Assembly: GCA_037447655.1 (NCBI GenBank)
Contig: JBBHKE010002488.1
Span: 7,536 to 69,535 of the forward strand
From: Zygnema cylindricum
Lineage: Eukaryota; Streptophyta; Zygnematophyceae; Zygnematales; Zygnemataceae
Direction: 5' to 3'
DNA length: 62,000 nt
Made by a program: the position numbers and the translations under genes. This document shows positions 21,556 through 30,867 of the stretch, piece by piece (the stretch's first letter is position 1; each line of letters begins with the position of its first letter). The notes under the pieces were generated by a model, which saw only the letters and a list, made by a program, of their open reading frames with translations, was not told the origin of the DNA and ran no database searches.

Positions 21556-22437
21556 TAGAAAGAGGATAAAGAAATCTTAGAGCTTCTCCACATCGGTAGA
21601 ATGGAGAAGGGAGAAAAGTGCACAGAAATTCCACGAAAGCAACAGTGTGCTTTTGGAGGTATAAGGGAAGTAAAGGGAAGGGAGGTACTTAAAGGAGTTA
21701 AACATGATGTGGATGTCAAGGAGTATAAAAAGTCACATCTAGAATCTATAATTGAAAAAGGGAAAAATAAAAATAATGAGGATAATTTTATAGATATTTT
21801 GGAAACAGAAAACTGGTCGGAAAGGGAGACTTTAACGGATTCCGAGGAAAGGGGAGAGGTAAATCTAGAAAGGGTTTTAAAAGATAGGGGAGAAGAGGAA
21901 TATTTAATGAAAGGTTTAGGGGAGGAGAAATATTTATTGGGAATAAAAATAAAAAGTGATAGCAGAAAGAATTCCATGGGAGAGAGTGAGGAAAGTTCAG
22001 AAAATGGGGTAAGTATCATGGATAAAAATATGAGTACGGAAGACGTAGATCTTATGAGGAACTTAGTGGGGACACTAGTTTTTTGGGAAAATTTGCGGGG
22101 TAATGGATTTGACATCACTAATGGGAGGGATGGCATTTATGAAGGTGTGCCTGTAAAAAGGTTAGCATCTGGGTGTGTGTCGAATATTGGACATGGGGCT
22201 GGCTGTTTGAATTACAAGAGGGAAATTGGATTTAGTGTGTATGGAAAAGAGATGAGGTGGATAAAATATTTTCTCGGGTTTATGAAAAATGGCATGCAAA
22301 ATAAAATGTGTGATGTAATTATTATTTCGGTTCATCTAATAAACTTCTTTAAATACGAGGGTATTCACTTAAAGTTTTATGAGGAGAAAAGAAAGAAGAA
22401 AAAGAAAAGAAAAAAAAATGTGTTTAGTGGGAGTTGA
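21556..22437 (+). pseudogene. CopC fused remnant frame (protease start joined to RT/RNase H end)
   Basis: A 278-codon open frame at 21601-22437 lies in the same frame as Gag, after a stop near 21556. It starts with RKQQCAFGGI, which in other Copia copies precedes the protease. It continues with an E, D, K-rich linker without known domain, then joins RT C-terminal sequence (EKYLLGIKIKSD, then MSTEDVDLMRNLVGT) and degenerate RNase H sequence (GFDIT, ASGCVSNIGHGAGC). It ends in a K-rich tail. Protease, integrase and the RT active site are absent. CopD has the same fused frame at 279 codons. Whether the fused protein does anything is unknown. Confidence 0.75.
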
Positions 22438-22466
22438 AAAGAAAGTAGACTAGAAAATAAAGGGAG

Positions 22467-23140
22467 TGTTGAAATTTATGTATTTTCTAGGTCCGTATTG
22501 GAAAAATAAATAGAGTGTTGGAAAAAGGTAATTAATAGTTCACTTCTATATTTTAGTTAGAATGTAAAGAGAGAGAAAGAGAGGATCAAAGGCAGGCCAT
22601 GGCTGCTGCGTCATTTAGAAGGAGGCAGAATGAATTAGAAGGTATTTTACTAGTTTTAGTAAAATAGTGCATTTGGCTGGATTTGAACTAGGGTTTGCAG
22701 ATTACTATGTAGACATTAACCTTATCCATTAAGGCACTGACAAAAAGATCATGATATGTTTCACGCATATATATCTATTGATCTAAAGGACTAATTCGCA
22801 GCAGACTAACGAAAACGCGCATTAATCACTTCATGCATGGAAGCGCATCGAAGCCGTATAAATACAACTGATCGGACGGCCACCATTATAGCCTCCACCC
22901 ACAATAAGCTTTCGGTGGCCTTTGGGGATAGCCTCACGGGGTACCACGTGGCGCCACATTATTTGATATTGGAGAAGATGGGAGGAGGAACCATGGCTCC
23001 CGATTTGGCAAATGTCACCTTGTATACCATGTCGTACAATGGCCGTACAATAAGTACATCGCCCATCGTACCTTCTTGTACTATATAGTGTTCCTATTAG
23101 ACTAGGGTTTAGTAGTAGGTAGTCGTGAGTAGGCAGACCA
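22467..23140 (+). repeat. CopC 3' LTR, truncated
   Basis: It matches the 5' LTR start and its promoter half. An antisense tRNA-like segment with GGATTTGAACTAGGG lies at 22668-22745, a G-box at 22945-22950, and TATATA at 23082-23087. It stops where the CopD LTR begins. Confidence 0.88.
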
Positions 23141-24382
23141 TGAAACTCTGAGACCTCCATTGGCCCTCAGAGTATGCAGATCCAAAAGAAGCTAATCTAG
23201 ATAGTGCCGACTCCAAGTTAATATAAACCCAAGTGACTGACCCCTTGACAGTCAGAACCCCAATATAGATTCACCCCTGTGAAATAACACTTTCTGTGTG
23301 CTCAGTTCCACCACAGAATGCAAAGTTAGAATATGAGATTTGGACACATTCACCCACTTTGACTTTCCCTTAGAAATACAGCCACCCTGGCAGACAAAAA
23401 CTCTGACCGACTACACCCCTGTGTAGCCTAGACTCCCCTGAGTCCGCAGCAAAAAGAATCACTGAAAATGGTCAAGTAAATTGATAGTTATGGCTGGCCA
23501 AAGTTTTCCATTTATACAGGGTGCTCTCTGGGAGAGGCAGCTGCCTACCCAAAATTTTCTAAGTCCTATTCCCTCTCTAAAACTCTATCTACTGAAGTAC
23601 GGCACCAATCAAATTACTGTGTCGTACAGAAAAGTACAGGTGCCGGTGTACTTTCTGTACGGCCATTGTACGACATGGCCAAAATGTCGACACGTGTCAA
23701 ATCAGGATTAGTTCCTGTAATCTCCGGAATTCCCGTAGTCCAATGTTATCACGCCACGTGTCACTTGACGTGACAAAGACCGTAAAACGCCAAAAATGCC
23801 TTTTCCGTGATCGCGGCGCCTATCGTGGCCGTCCGATCAAGACCGGCTATAATCGTAGCCGCTGAAATTCGACGCGCGGTATTTGTTTCGCTATCGAAAC
23901 AAATGCGCGGTATTTGTTTCGCTGTCGAAACAAATGCGCGGTATTTGTTTCGCTATCGAAACAAATGCGTGGTATGCGTTCTGCCCCCATTCCGTACTTC
24001 GTACTAAACTAAACTGTATCTATGTACTAAGTATCTATTAGCCGTTAAACGGATTAATCTACATATAACGATTTATATATTTGTCAAACCCTATATATCG
24101 TAATATCTGTTCTAGACATAACGGCTAGAGCTAACGGCTAACGCGGATTGATGGACGGTAGGTACCAGGATCAATTCCTGGGTCCGTCAACCAACTTTTG
24201 GTAAGACTACATAATTTACCCCCTGTCTTCTCTAGAGAGCCTAGGCAACCATGGCTCTAGCTCCCTATCCAGCCTTCAGTGACTACGACAAGTATGGGGG
24301 CTTGGAAAGGGGAGTTAGAGGCAGACCGCCTCAGCTCTTTTTCTATCCTAATACAGACCTATAAAATACTCAAATATCAACA
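23141..24382 (-). repeat. CopD 3' LTR
   Basis: It is 1,242 bp, TG to CA on the minus strand. It contains a G-box at 23755-23760, the 31-bp palindromic triplicate at 23874-23970, and a tRNA-like T-arm (CCAGG, loop ATCAATT, CCTGG) at 24165-24181 read on the plus strand. Confidence 0.88.
23874..23970. repeat. 31-bp palindromic unit repeated three times in LTR
   Basis: The unit GCGCGGTATTTGTTTCG plus CTATCGAAACAAAT occurs three times with a 31-bp period. Each unit holds a near-palindrome ATTTGTTTCG facing CGAAACAAAT. Single copies of the same module occur in the LTRs near 39945, 55590, 61025 and 61860, so this LTR has amplified it. Confidence 0.92.
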
Positions 24383-24411
24383 CTCCCCTTATTTTCTAGT
24401 CTATTTTTCTT

Positions 24412-25251
24412 TTAACTTCCACAAACAAGTAAACAAACACCCCCTCCCCTTTTTCTTTTCTTTTTCCTTTTTCCTTTTCCTTTCATAAAACTTAAGTATT
24501 TAACACAGTGGATAAAATGAACTGAAATGATAATTGTATCACATATTTTATTTAACATCCCATTTTTCTTAAACCCGAGCAAAGATTTTATCCACCTCTT
24601 CCCTTTTCCATCCACACTAAATCCACTTTCCCTCTTGAAATTCAAACAACCAGCCCCATCCCCAACCTTCAACACATACCCGGATGATAACCCTTTTACA
24701 GGCACATCTTCACAAGAGACATCACACCAAGTAGTGATGTCAAATCCATCCACCTCCAAATATTCCCAAAAACCACTAGTCCCCACTAAGTTCCTCATAA
24801 GATCTACATCTTCCGTAATCATATTTTTATCCATGATAATTACCCCATTTTCTGAACTTCCCTCACTGTCTCCCATGGAATTCTTTCCACTATCACTTTC
24901 TATTTTAATTCCCAATAAATATTTCTCTTCTCCCCTATCTTTTAAAACCCCCTCTAGAATTAATTCTCCCCTTTCCTCGGAATCCGTTGAAGTCTCCCTT
25001 TCCGACCAGTTTTCTGTTTCCAAAATATTGTGTATAAAATTATCCTCATTAATTTTATCTTTCCCGTTTTCACTTATGGATCCTAGATCTGACTTTCTCA
25101 TTTCTAAATCATATACTCTACACTCCTTAACATCCTCAAGTACCTCTTCTCTCTTTACTTCCCTTATACCTCCAAAAGCACACTGTTGCCTTCGAGCAAT
25201 TTCTGTGTACTTTTCTCCCTTCCCCATTCTACCGATGTGAAGAAGCTCCAA
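24412..25251 (-). pseudogene. CopD fused remnant frame, 279 codons, uninterrupted
   Basis: It is the counterpart of the CopC fused frame. It reads LLHIGRM, ARRQQCAFGGIREVK, an E, K, D-rich linker, EKYLLGIKIESD, MITEDVDLMRNLVGT, FDITTW, GLSSGYVLKVGDGAGC, and a basic K and R tail. It is in the same frame as the Gag part upstream (25668-25282), separated by a single stop at about 25282. The stop lies at a different codon from the one in CopC, so the ancestor probably had one continuous Gag-plus-remnant frame. No catalytic residues of protease, integrase or RT are present. Confidence 0.75.
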
Positions 25252-25281
25252 TTTTTCTTCATCCTCTTTCTCCTCTTCATC

Positions 25282-25680
25282 TTAGTCCTCCTCATCCACA
25301 TTCCAACTTCTAAGTTTTTCCAAACAAGGGCATTCCTCCATATAATGACCCGGTTCCCTACAAAAGAAGCAAACCCCTTTTTTCAAAGCTCCCGTGCCTT
25401 TTCCTCTCCCTCTCTTTCCACCAAAGTTCCGATAAGGTTTACCTTTGTCTTTCTTTCTCTCATCACGCTTCCGCTCGTCACCACCGTTCTTCTCATCACG
25501 CTTCCGCTCGTCACCGCCGTTCCTCTCATCACGATTCCGCCAATCACCACCAGCTGAAAATGCATTGACCCTGTCCTTTCCCCTACGAAGCTCCAAAGTG
25601 CTTTCCCTCACAAGAATTATCCCCATGGTAAAGCTCCAAGTCCATGAGGAGCCATCCATTGCCTGCATACGACAAATGAT
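25282..25680 (-). pseudogene. CopD Gag C-terminal part with RD-rich repeats and zinc knuckle
   Basis: It starts within the Gag core (MQAMDGSS, matching CopC), then ILVRESTLELRRGKDRV. Three near-identical NGGDERKRDE-type units follow, a basic linker, and the zinc knuckle CFFCREPGHYMEEC. The upstream two thirds of Gag are missing because GypA sequence begins there. Confidence 0.85.
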
Positions 25681-26105
25681 CGTGTTTGGAGTGGATTAGT
25701 GTTAATCCACTTGTATTGAGCATTGCATTTGTCCAGCTTTCCTTGCTTGCTATCTGGCCCTGAGTGGCCTTGGCTGAGTTTGCTTTGCCCGGAGTGGGAT
25801 TTCTTCAATAGATCTTGCCTTTGGAGGCATTGGTTAGCACTTTTGTGGATTGTGCCGCTTTAGATCTGCACTTGGGAGTGCTTGGATAGTAAGTTATTTG
25901 CCTTTATAGATTTGGCCCTTCCGCCTTGTCCCCTTGTTTGCAGGGTAGAAGGTTTTGGTAATACGACTTCCTGATAGATCTGGCCATCGAGGCCCTGTTA
26001 GAGATTGATTGGCTGATTGGAGAAAAGAATGGTGTGGCCTCGCATTTGAAGCATATCGGATAGATCGGTTTTGTTATCTGGTCATCATTTGGTGTTATCA
26101 TTTTT
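25681..26105 (+). other. GypA untranslated leader
   Basis: This AT-balanced leader repeats the word ATAGATCTGGCC in variants near 25809, 25861, 25908, 25976 and 26062, then meets the Gag ATG. No LTR end or primer-binding site is recognised at its left end. Confidence 0.5.
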
Positions 26106-27425
26106 ATGCCCACCGATTGGGATAATCTTGATTATCATGTCGGAACCACTCGATCGTCGGCCTCGTTTAGGCCCACGGAATTCGGACCATCAGATTTATC
26201 TAGTCTTTTGGACAATCCTTCCCTAAATATCTCGGGTCAAATTTCCCCTTCGGTTCGATCCACTCTCACCTCAGTATCTTCCTTATCATCAGTCTCTTCC
26301 ACATTTTTCGAAGAGGAATTTGACCACGATTCCTTTGACGGGTCGGATTCCGATTCATTATCTTTTTGGTTTCCGCAAATTACCAACCCAGTTTTATCCC
26401 CAAGCATTCCATTATTGGAAATGGCTTCCACATCTGAGGGAGAGGGGCGCCTTCATTTCTGTTTTTCAGGAATGAAGGACACCATGACTTTATCGCATTT
26501 TCGAATGCTATTCGATACCGAAATGCGTGATCTTGCATTTCGGTACCAAGATCGGTTCGACTTACGGGTCACTTTCTCTCTTTTAGGTCGTTACCTTCGC
26601 GGTTCAGCCCTTACTCTTTATTCTCGCAAATATGATTCCGTACTTTCGATGACAGAGTTTTCTCCGGCTTTCGCTGGGAGTCCTGCTATTATAGGACAAC
26701 CAGAAATTCTATACCAACCGGCTATCCCGGAAGTCCTCGATCTCAACGGCGATGTTATTACAGCAGCAGTTGTGGAAATACCGCAACAGTTTGCTATAGC
26801 CGCACGTGTTGGAATCCCAGCACGACCAGCAATGACGATCCCTATACTGGATCGGCTCTCTGTCATGTTTGAAATGTTGCAAGCGGAATACCGTATGCAA
26901 AACCCTGACCAAGTTCGGGTGTTAATGAACTTCGAACGGAAGTCAGGAGAGACCGCCCCTGCCATGCGTGCCCGCATGGAAGCTCTTCGTGAAGCATTGC
27001 CGGACTTAATGTCGGATGCTGAAGCTGTCCAAAAACTTGTAGGACAATTTCCGAGTGAGTCTAAGAAATTTATTCAGAGTCACTTGACTCAAACGTACGG
27101 CTTGAAGTTCACTTTCGACCAAGCCGCCGAGCATGCCGTGGAATACGAAATGCAAAATTGTTGGTGGGAAGCCCATGACCGTCCTAAAGCGGTCCTGAAA
27201 GAACCGATTGTTCCACCATGGAACAATCCTCGTCCTAACAACCGGCCCCCTAAAGTCTCGGCCATGGGAACCCCACCTGTTGCTCGTGGAAACCGATTAT
27301 GTTTTCCTCTAAACATAACATCGGTTTATGGCAAATTCGGCCACAACCATACCTGCATTTTCAAGGAATTCGGTGGGGGCCGAAATATTTCATTCATTGT
27401 CAGCAGAAGAAATTCTGCCCGATAG
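26106..27425 (+). CDS. GypA Gag (capsid)
   Basis: This 439-codon frame starts with MPTDWDNL. An S, D-rich N-terminal region is followed at about residues 110-165 by FCFSGMKDTMTLSHFRMLFDTEMRDLAF, split here by domain, and then LLGRYLRGSALTLY. The capsid-like segment MLQAEYRMQNPDQVRV and LMNFERKSGETAPAMRARME is at about residues 258-300. The end (about 395-439) shows a degenerate knuckle (YGKFGHNHTC), then runs out of frame because of a deletion that joins it to the pre-methyltransferase linker. Gag would assemble the particle. A related N-terminal copy is at 33003-33534. The start was chosen because both copies share MPTD at this point. Confidence 0.8.
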   Translation: MPTDWDNLDYHVGTTRSSASFRPTEFGPSDLSSLLDNPSLNISGQISPSVRSTLTSVSSLSSVSSTFFEEEFDHDSFDGSDSDSLSFWFPQITNPVLSPSIPLLEMASTSEGEGRLHFCFSGMKDTMTLSHFRMLFDTEMRDLAFRYQDRFDLRVTFSLLGRYLRGSALTLYSRKYDSVLSMTEFSPAFAGSPAIIGQPEILYQPAIPEVLDLNGDVITAAVVEIPQQFAIAARVGIPARPAMTIPILDRLSVMFEMLQAEYRMQNPDQVRVLMNFERKSGETAPAMRARMEALREALPDLMSDAEAVQKLVGQFPSESKKFIQSHLTQTYGLKFTFDQAAEHAVEYEMQNCWWEAHDRPKAVLKEPIVPPWNNPRPNNRPPKVSAMGTPPVARGNRLCFPLNITSVYGKFGHNHTCIFKEFGGGRNISFIVSRRNSAR

Positions 27426-27594
27426 TTCTTACTTACCAGAAATTTTCAGTGACCCACGTTTTCTTATAAATACGAGGGAATTTGACCGAATCTATAACCA
27501 AACCTTGTCAATTCCACTTTCTCCGGTCTCTCCCACAACCCCAGTACCTACAGACTCTTCTGGGTTTCTTCCCATTAATTGGAATCCGGTCTAA
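27345..27594 (+). pseudogene. GypA linker between Gag and methyltransferase
   Basis: This frame (AEEILPDSSYLPEIFSDP, then FDRIYNQTLSIPLSPV, then PTDSSGFLPINW) has a clear counterpart in GypC around 49430-49620. In GypC a complete protease stands before it; here the protease is gone. A TAA at 27592 separates it from the methyltransferase in the same frame. Confidence 0.7.
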
Positions 27595-28254
27595 TTGAAA
27601 CCTCATCCAAATGGATTGGTGATTTTGGACCTCTTCGCTGGAATAGGCACTTCTCTTCTAGCATGTTTGCGGAATGGATTATTAATCCGATTTTATTATT
27701 CGGTTGAGATTGATCCGTTAGCACGGAAAGTTCAATTACATCATTGTAATCTGTTGCATTTCCAATACCCGCATTTGTTACCAAAATCCGCATACAAGCA
27801 TATGCATATTGCCCTCCCACAAGACATTCGGATTGTGGGCAACCATCACTTACTGGAGATTGGTCCAATCGATCTAGTTTTTGGCGGATGGGAGTGCCAG
27901 GGAATTTCTCAGGCCGGGAAAGGTCTTGGATTAGCCGATCCCCGCACCAAATTATTTTTTGAGTTGGTTCGCATCCTGCATTTTCTACAAACTTTAGATC
28001 ATCTTATGGGGTATATCTTGGAAAATGTCGCAGCCTATAATGATCCAAGACCTACAATCTTGGCTAATTATCAACGGATCGAACAATTAATTGGTCCGCC
28101 TCTTATTATTGACGCTGCTCGCCATGGTTCACTAGCACACCGGGTTTGCTCCAAATGGATGCACCTGATCGATATTAGTCGACTCCGTGAGGCCAATTTG
28201 TCAGTTCGTCCTCCTCCTACAAACATTCAGGCTGCCCTTCTTCTTTTCCATTAG
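27595..28254 (+). CDS. Retrotransposon cytosine-5 DNA methyltransferase, catalytic part
   Basis: Motifs of the cytosine-5 methyltransferase fold occur in order. Motif I, the cofactor site, is LDLFAGIGTSLLA at residues 11-23. Motif II is VEIDPLA at about 37-43. Motif IV is VFGGWECQGISQAGKGLGL, with the catalytic cysteine following W-E. FFELVRIL follows. Motif VI is GYILENVAAYNDPRP. A later SLAHRVCSKWMHL corresponds to the RxR-containing motif VIII region. The usual P before the catalytic cysteine is E, also in the diverged GypC copy. The protein would transfer a methyl group from S-adenosylmethionine to cytosine in DNA. It lies between Gag and RT in the element's coding order, so it travels with the element. 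The frame is preceded by a stop at 27592, so the start is a frame boundary, not a proven initiation codon. Confidence 0.88.
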   Translation: MKPHPNGLVILDLFAGIGTSLLACLRNGLLIRFYYSVEIDPLARKVQLHHCNLLHFQYPHLLPKSAYKHMHIALPQDIRIVGNHHLLEIGPIDLVFGGWECQGISQAGKGLGLADPRTKLFFELVRILHFLQTLDHLMGYILENVAAYNDPRPTILANYQRIEQLIGPPLIIDAARHGSLAHRVCSKWMHLIDISRLREANLSVRPPPTNIQAALLLFH

Positions 28255-28560
28255 GCGCAGCCTTGCATTCAAAATGACTATCCCCCTAATTTCATTGTTA
28301 ATGTCCCGAGTCAACCTCTTTAGGTGCTTCCTACCTTAGTTTTTACCCACATTCACATGCATTCTCTAATGAAAGTCCTGGCATGCTCCCAAACATTCAT
28401 ACCGGTGAGCTCGAAGAGCCTACCTCTACAGAACGAGAACATCTCATGCATTTCATTCCTGGCACTACAGTGGCTCTTGGTCTTACAGAACGTCAAAAAT
28501 GCACTTTATTAGGTCGTGTCATGGACCCTCTGTCTTTGAGTTTTGTTTTAGGTCTTGGGT
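28255..28560 (+). pseudogene. GypA methyltransferase C-terminal part (motifs IX-X), broken
   Basis: After a TAG at 28252 the same frame continues (NDYPPNFIVNVPSQPL, stop at 28321, VLPTLVFTHIHMHSLMKVL). A frameshift near 28375 leads into 28383-28560, which reads EEPTSTEREHLMHFIPGTT, LTERQKCTLLGRVMD and SLSFVLGLG. The LTERQ...LLGR pattern is the typical C-terminal motif X of this enzyme family. The order and spacing show it is the tail of the preceding gene, not a separate one. GypC carries the counterpart of the first half at about 50285-50440. Confidence 0.8.
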
Positions 28561-29282
28561 TTGCAGCTGGTCGCCACTCTCAGCTGCATCCGTCTCAACC
28601 AGCTGGGGGGGGGAATACATCAAGAAAATCTTTCCATCGTACTCTCCAAGGGACCACATTTCAATTTTTCCTATTTCTTTCTCCAATTCCACCAGTTCCG
28701 CAAATCTCTATCTACGATTTCCTCAATTTTAGCCATATGCCTTCGTCTATGCTTGCATACACGGTTGTCCAGTCTGCAAGTTTCATGCATATTCCACCCA
28801 CTCCTCATTGGGGTGCTGCTTTTCGAACACGTAGTTGGAATCATTCGGTTAATTGCCTTAAAAAGTCACATGTAGCTTACGAGTTAGGTCAAACTCTTAT
28901 CGTAGGTGAGTAGTTAGCCTTTGCACAAGCTATGGAAGCTATGACAACCGAAAATCCCGATGCTCCTAAATGGAAATTCGGCACCAATCTAACAAAGGCC
29001 GAACAAGAGTTACTGAATGACGTAGTTTTACGAAATGTCGATGCCTTTGCCTTTTCTATGAACGATTTGGGTCGTCACACCGCTTATAAGATGTCGATAG
29101 ATCTTGAAGATGACCGCCCAATATGTAAACCGAAACATCGTTTGTCAGAAATTGAATGGGAAATGGTTGTGAACCGATGTGCTGAACTAGAGGAAGCTAG
29201 CCTAATCTATCGGTCAGACTCCACATTTGCAGCTCCCACTGTCATGCCTCGAAAAAAGGATTCTGAGGGTAACTTTACTTAA
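28561..29282 (+). pseudogene. GypA pre-RT region and RT N-terminus
   Basis: The frame continuing from 28383 ends at a TAG at 28911 and resumes at 28932. It encodes an unassigned connector (TPHWGAAFRTRSWN), then LTKAEQELLNDVVLRN and AFAFSMNDLGRHT, then the RT start: KMSIDLEDDRPICKPKHRLS and CAELEEASLIYRSDSTFAAP. This matches the N-terminal side of gypsy RTs, where a CAELEE-type helix precedes the palm. Confidence 0.8.
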
Positions 29283-30156
29283 CGTCGAATGTGTGGTGAT
29301 TATCGTGAACTAAATAGTAGAACGGCTCAAGATCGTCATCCCATGCCTCTTGTCGAAGAAATATTTGATCACGTAGGCCGAGCGCAGTATTTTAGTATCC
29401 TTGACCTCCGTTCAGGGATTCAATCAAATTGAGATAGAGGAAAAAGACTGGCATTAAATTGCCTTTTGGGGAAGTGACGGCCGATGGGAATGGGCCGTAA
29501 TGCCATTCGGACTGAAAAATGCTCCGACAGTATTTAAAAAAGTCATAGACTCCGTTCTTAGAGGTTGTAAGTTTGCTAGGTGTTACATCGATGACCTCAT
29601 CATTGCCTCCACTACTATCGAAGAGCACGCCGCTCACATCGAATGGGTATTCACTGAATTAAAAAAGGTTGGATTAAAGTGTCATCCCGCAAAATGCACC
29701 TTTGGATCCGAAGGAGTGCCTTACCTTGGCCATTTTATCTCGGCTGAGGGGATCACTCCTCTCAAAGCAAAGGTAGAGGCAATCAGTAAATTGTCGGCTC
29801 CCACGGACCTCACAAGTCTGCGAGCGTTCCTCGGGCTTGCTAATTATTATCGCAGGTTCGTACTCAATTTCAGCACAATCGCATCTCCTTTAAACGACCT
29901 TCTCAAAAAGGATGTGGCGTTTATATGGGGTCCCGATCAGATTTCCGCATTTCAAAAATTAAAAACCGCCTTATCGAGTGCTCCAATTCTCCGTCCTCCC
30001 AATCACAAACTTCCTTTTTGTCTCCAAACAGATTTTGGAAAACCCGGAATCGCTGCCATCTTGACACAAAGAGAGTTGAGCGGAGAGGAATACGTAGTTG
30101 CTTACGCGAGAAGAAGGAATAACCGGGCTGAATCAAATTATAGTAGCTACGAATGA
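29283..30156 (+). pseudogene. GypA reverse transcriptase palm to RNase H start
   Basis: The palm starts in one frame (CGDYRELNSRT, DRHPMPLVEEI, YFSILDLRSG), shifts near 29415, and continues as MPFGLKNAPTVFKKVID, then the catalytic box CYIDDLII at about 29584-29607. The thumb and connection follow (YLGHFISAEGI, FLGLANYYRRFV). RNase H starts (LPFCLQTDFGKPGIAAILTQ) and a TGA at 30154 ends the frame, where GypB reads glycine. The Y-I-D-D box is a normal variant of the RT active site. Confidence 0.9.
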
Positions 30157-30867
30157 GAGTGTCTAGCCGCGGTTTGGGGAGTCGTTCACTTCCGCCACTA
30201 TTTGTACGGAAAACCTTTCACACTCCTAACTAACCATCAGCCACTGCATTGGCTGATGACTAATGATAAGCTTTCCGGGAAATTAGCCCGATGGGCTTTA
30301 ATTTTACAAGAATATGACGTTGAAATCATTCATCGACCCGGTCTGCTTAGTCTAAATGCGGACGGGATTTCCCGAAATCCTTTGCCTCGAACAACGGATA
30401 ACGGAGTTCGACAGGATTTCGACGACGATGAGGTTCCGACCATGTCGGCGGGTTCTTATCTTACTTACTGTCTGGCCTCTATTCCGAACCCCCGTCTCGC
30501 CACAGATCCTTGGCGTGATGGGCCTCTCATTCTTTTCCTATCCTCCCAGACCTTCAGGTCCGACACTACCTCTGATGAAGAAGACAGAGTGAAAAAGAGG
30601 GCCAAAAGTTACCTTTGGCTCGAGGGATCTTTAGTTCGGTTGTTGGCAGACAGAAGCCATAAGCACGTTCCGCGGCCTATCGAGCGTCTTTCTCTCATTG
30701 AGCAGATTCACACTGAGCTTGGTCACTACGGTACCAAGCGAACGTTAAGTCTAGTTCAGGTACAGTATTGGTGGTCAAGAATGCAGGTTTATTCTATCGA
30801 TGGTCGGTCGATCTGGCCGGACCTTTCCACATATCACGTAGGGGGAAACAATACATCATCATTATGA
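30157..30867 (+). pseudogene. GypA RNase H end and integrase zinc-binding start
   Basis: It shows HYLYGKPFTLLTNHQPLHWL, the gypsy RNase H block with the T-D/N-H motif (here TNH, GypB keeps ADH), followed by GKLARWALILQEYDVEI and HRPGLLSLNADGISR. A spacer leads to IEQIHTELGHYGTKRTLSL and YWW, the H-H half of the integrase zinc domain. The C-C half is missing (deletion shared with GypB), and the frame then runs out of the integrase. Confidence 0.85.

Larger units (their letters stand above)
19284..23140 (+). mobile_element. CopC: internally deleted Copia element
   Basis: The 5' LTR is 19284-20513 and the 3' LTR starts at 22467. Both begin TGTTGAAATTTATGTATTTTC. The internal region is only about 1.95 kb, against about 4.4 kb in CopH, because integrase and most of RT are deleted. 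A purine tract (AAATAAAGGGAG) precedes the 3' LTR. The 3' LTR is cut after 674 bp at 23140 by the LTR of CopD. With no RT or integrase of its own, it would have needed proteins from a full-length relative. Confidence 0.9.
23141..25680 (-). mobile_element. CopD: minus-strand sibling of CopC, 5' part lost
   Basis: On the minus strand, the 3' LTR occupies 23141-24382, with the polypurine tract at 24383-24392. Coding remnants follow to about 25680, where homology to CopC Gag stops and the GypA leader begins. It carries the same internal deletion as CopC. Its insertion into the CopC 3' LTR shows it is younger than CopC. Its own 5' end was lost at the junction with GypA. Confidence 0.88.

Noticed and set aside
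21483-22136. 217-codon minus-strand frame in CopC
   Set aside because: It is the antisense shadow of the fused Copia frame on the plus strand.
23874-23970. CRISPR-like array
   Set aside because: Three contiguous 31-bp units without spacers in an LTR; it is a tandem repeat.
24527-25240. 237-codon frame on the plus strand
   Set aside because: It is the mirror of the CopD coding strand, rich in S, P and F as expected for an antisense shadow.
28383-28913. Separate gene after the methyltransferase
   Set aside because: Its first part is methyltransferase motif X and its last part leads into RT, so it is a frame-shifted piece of the gypsy polyprotein.
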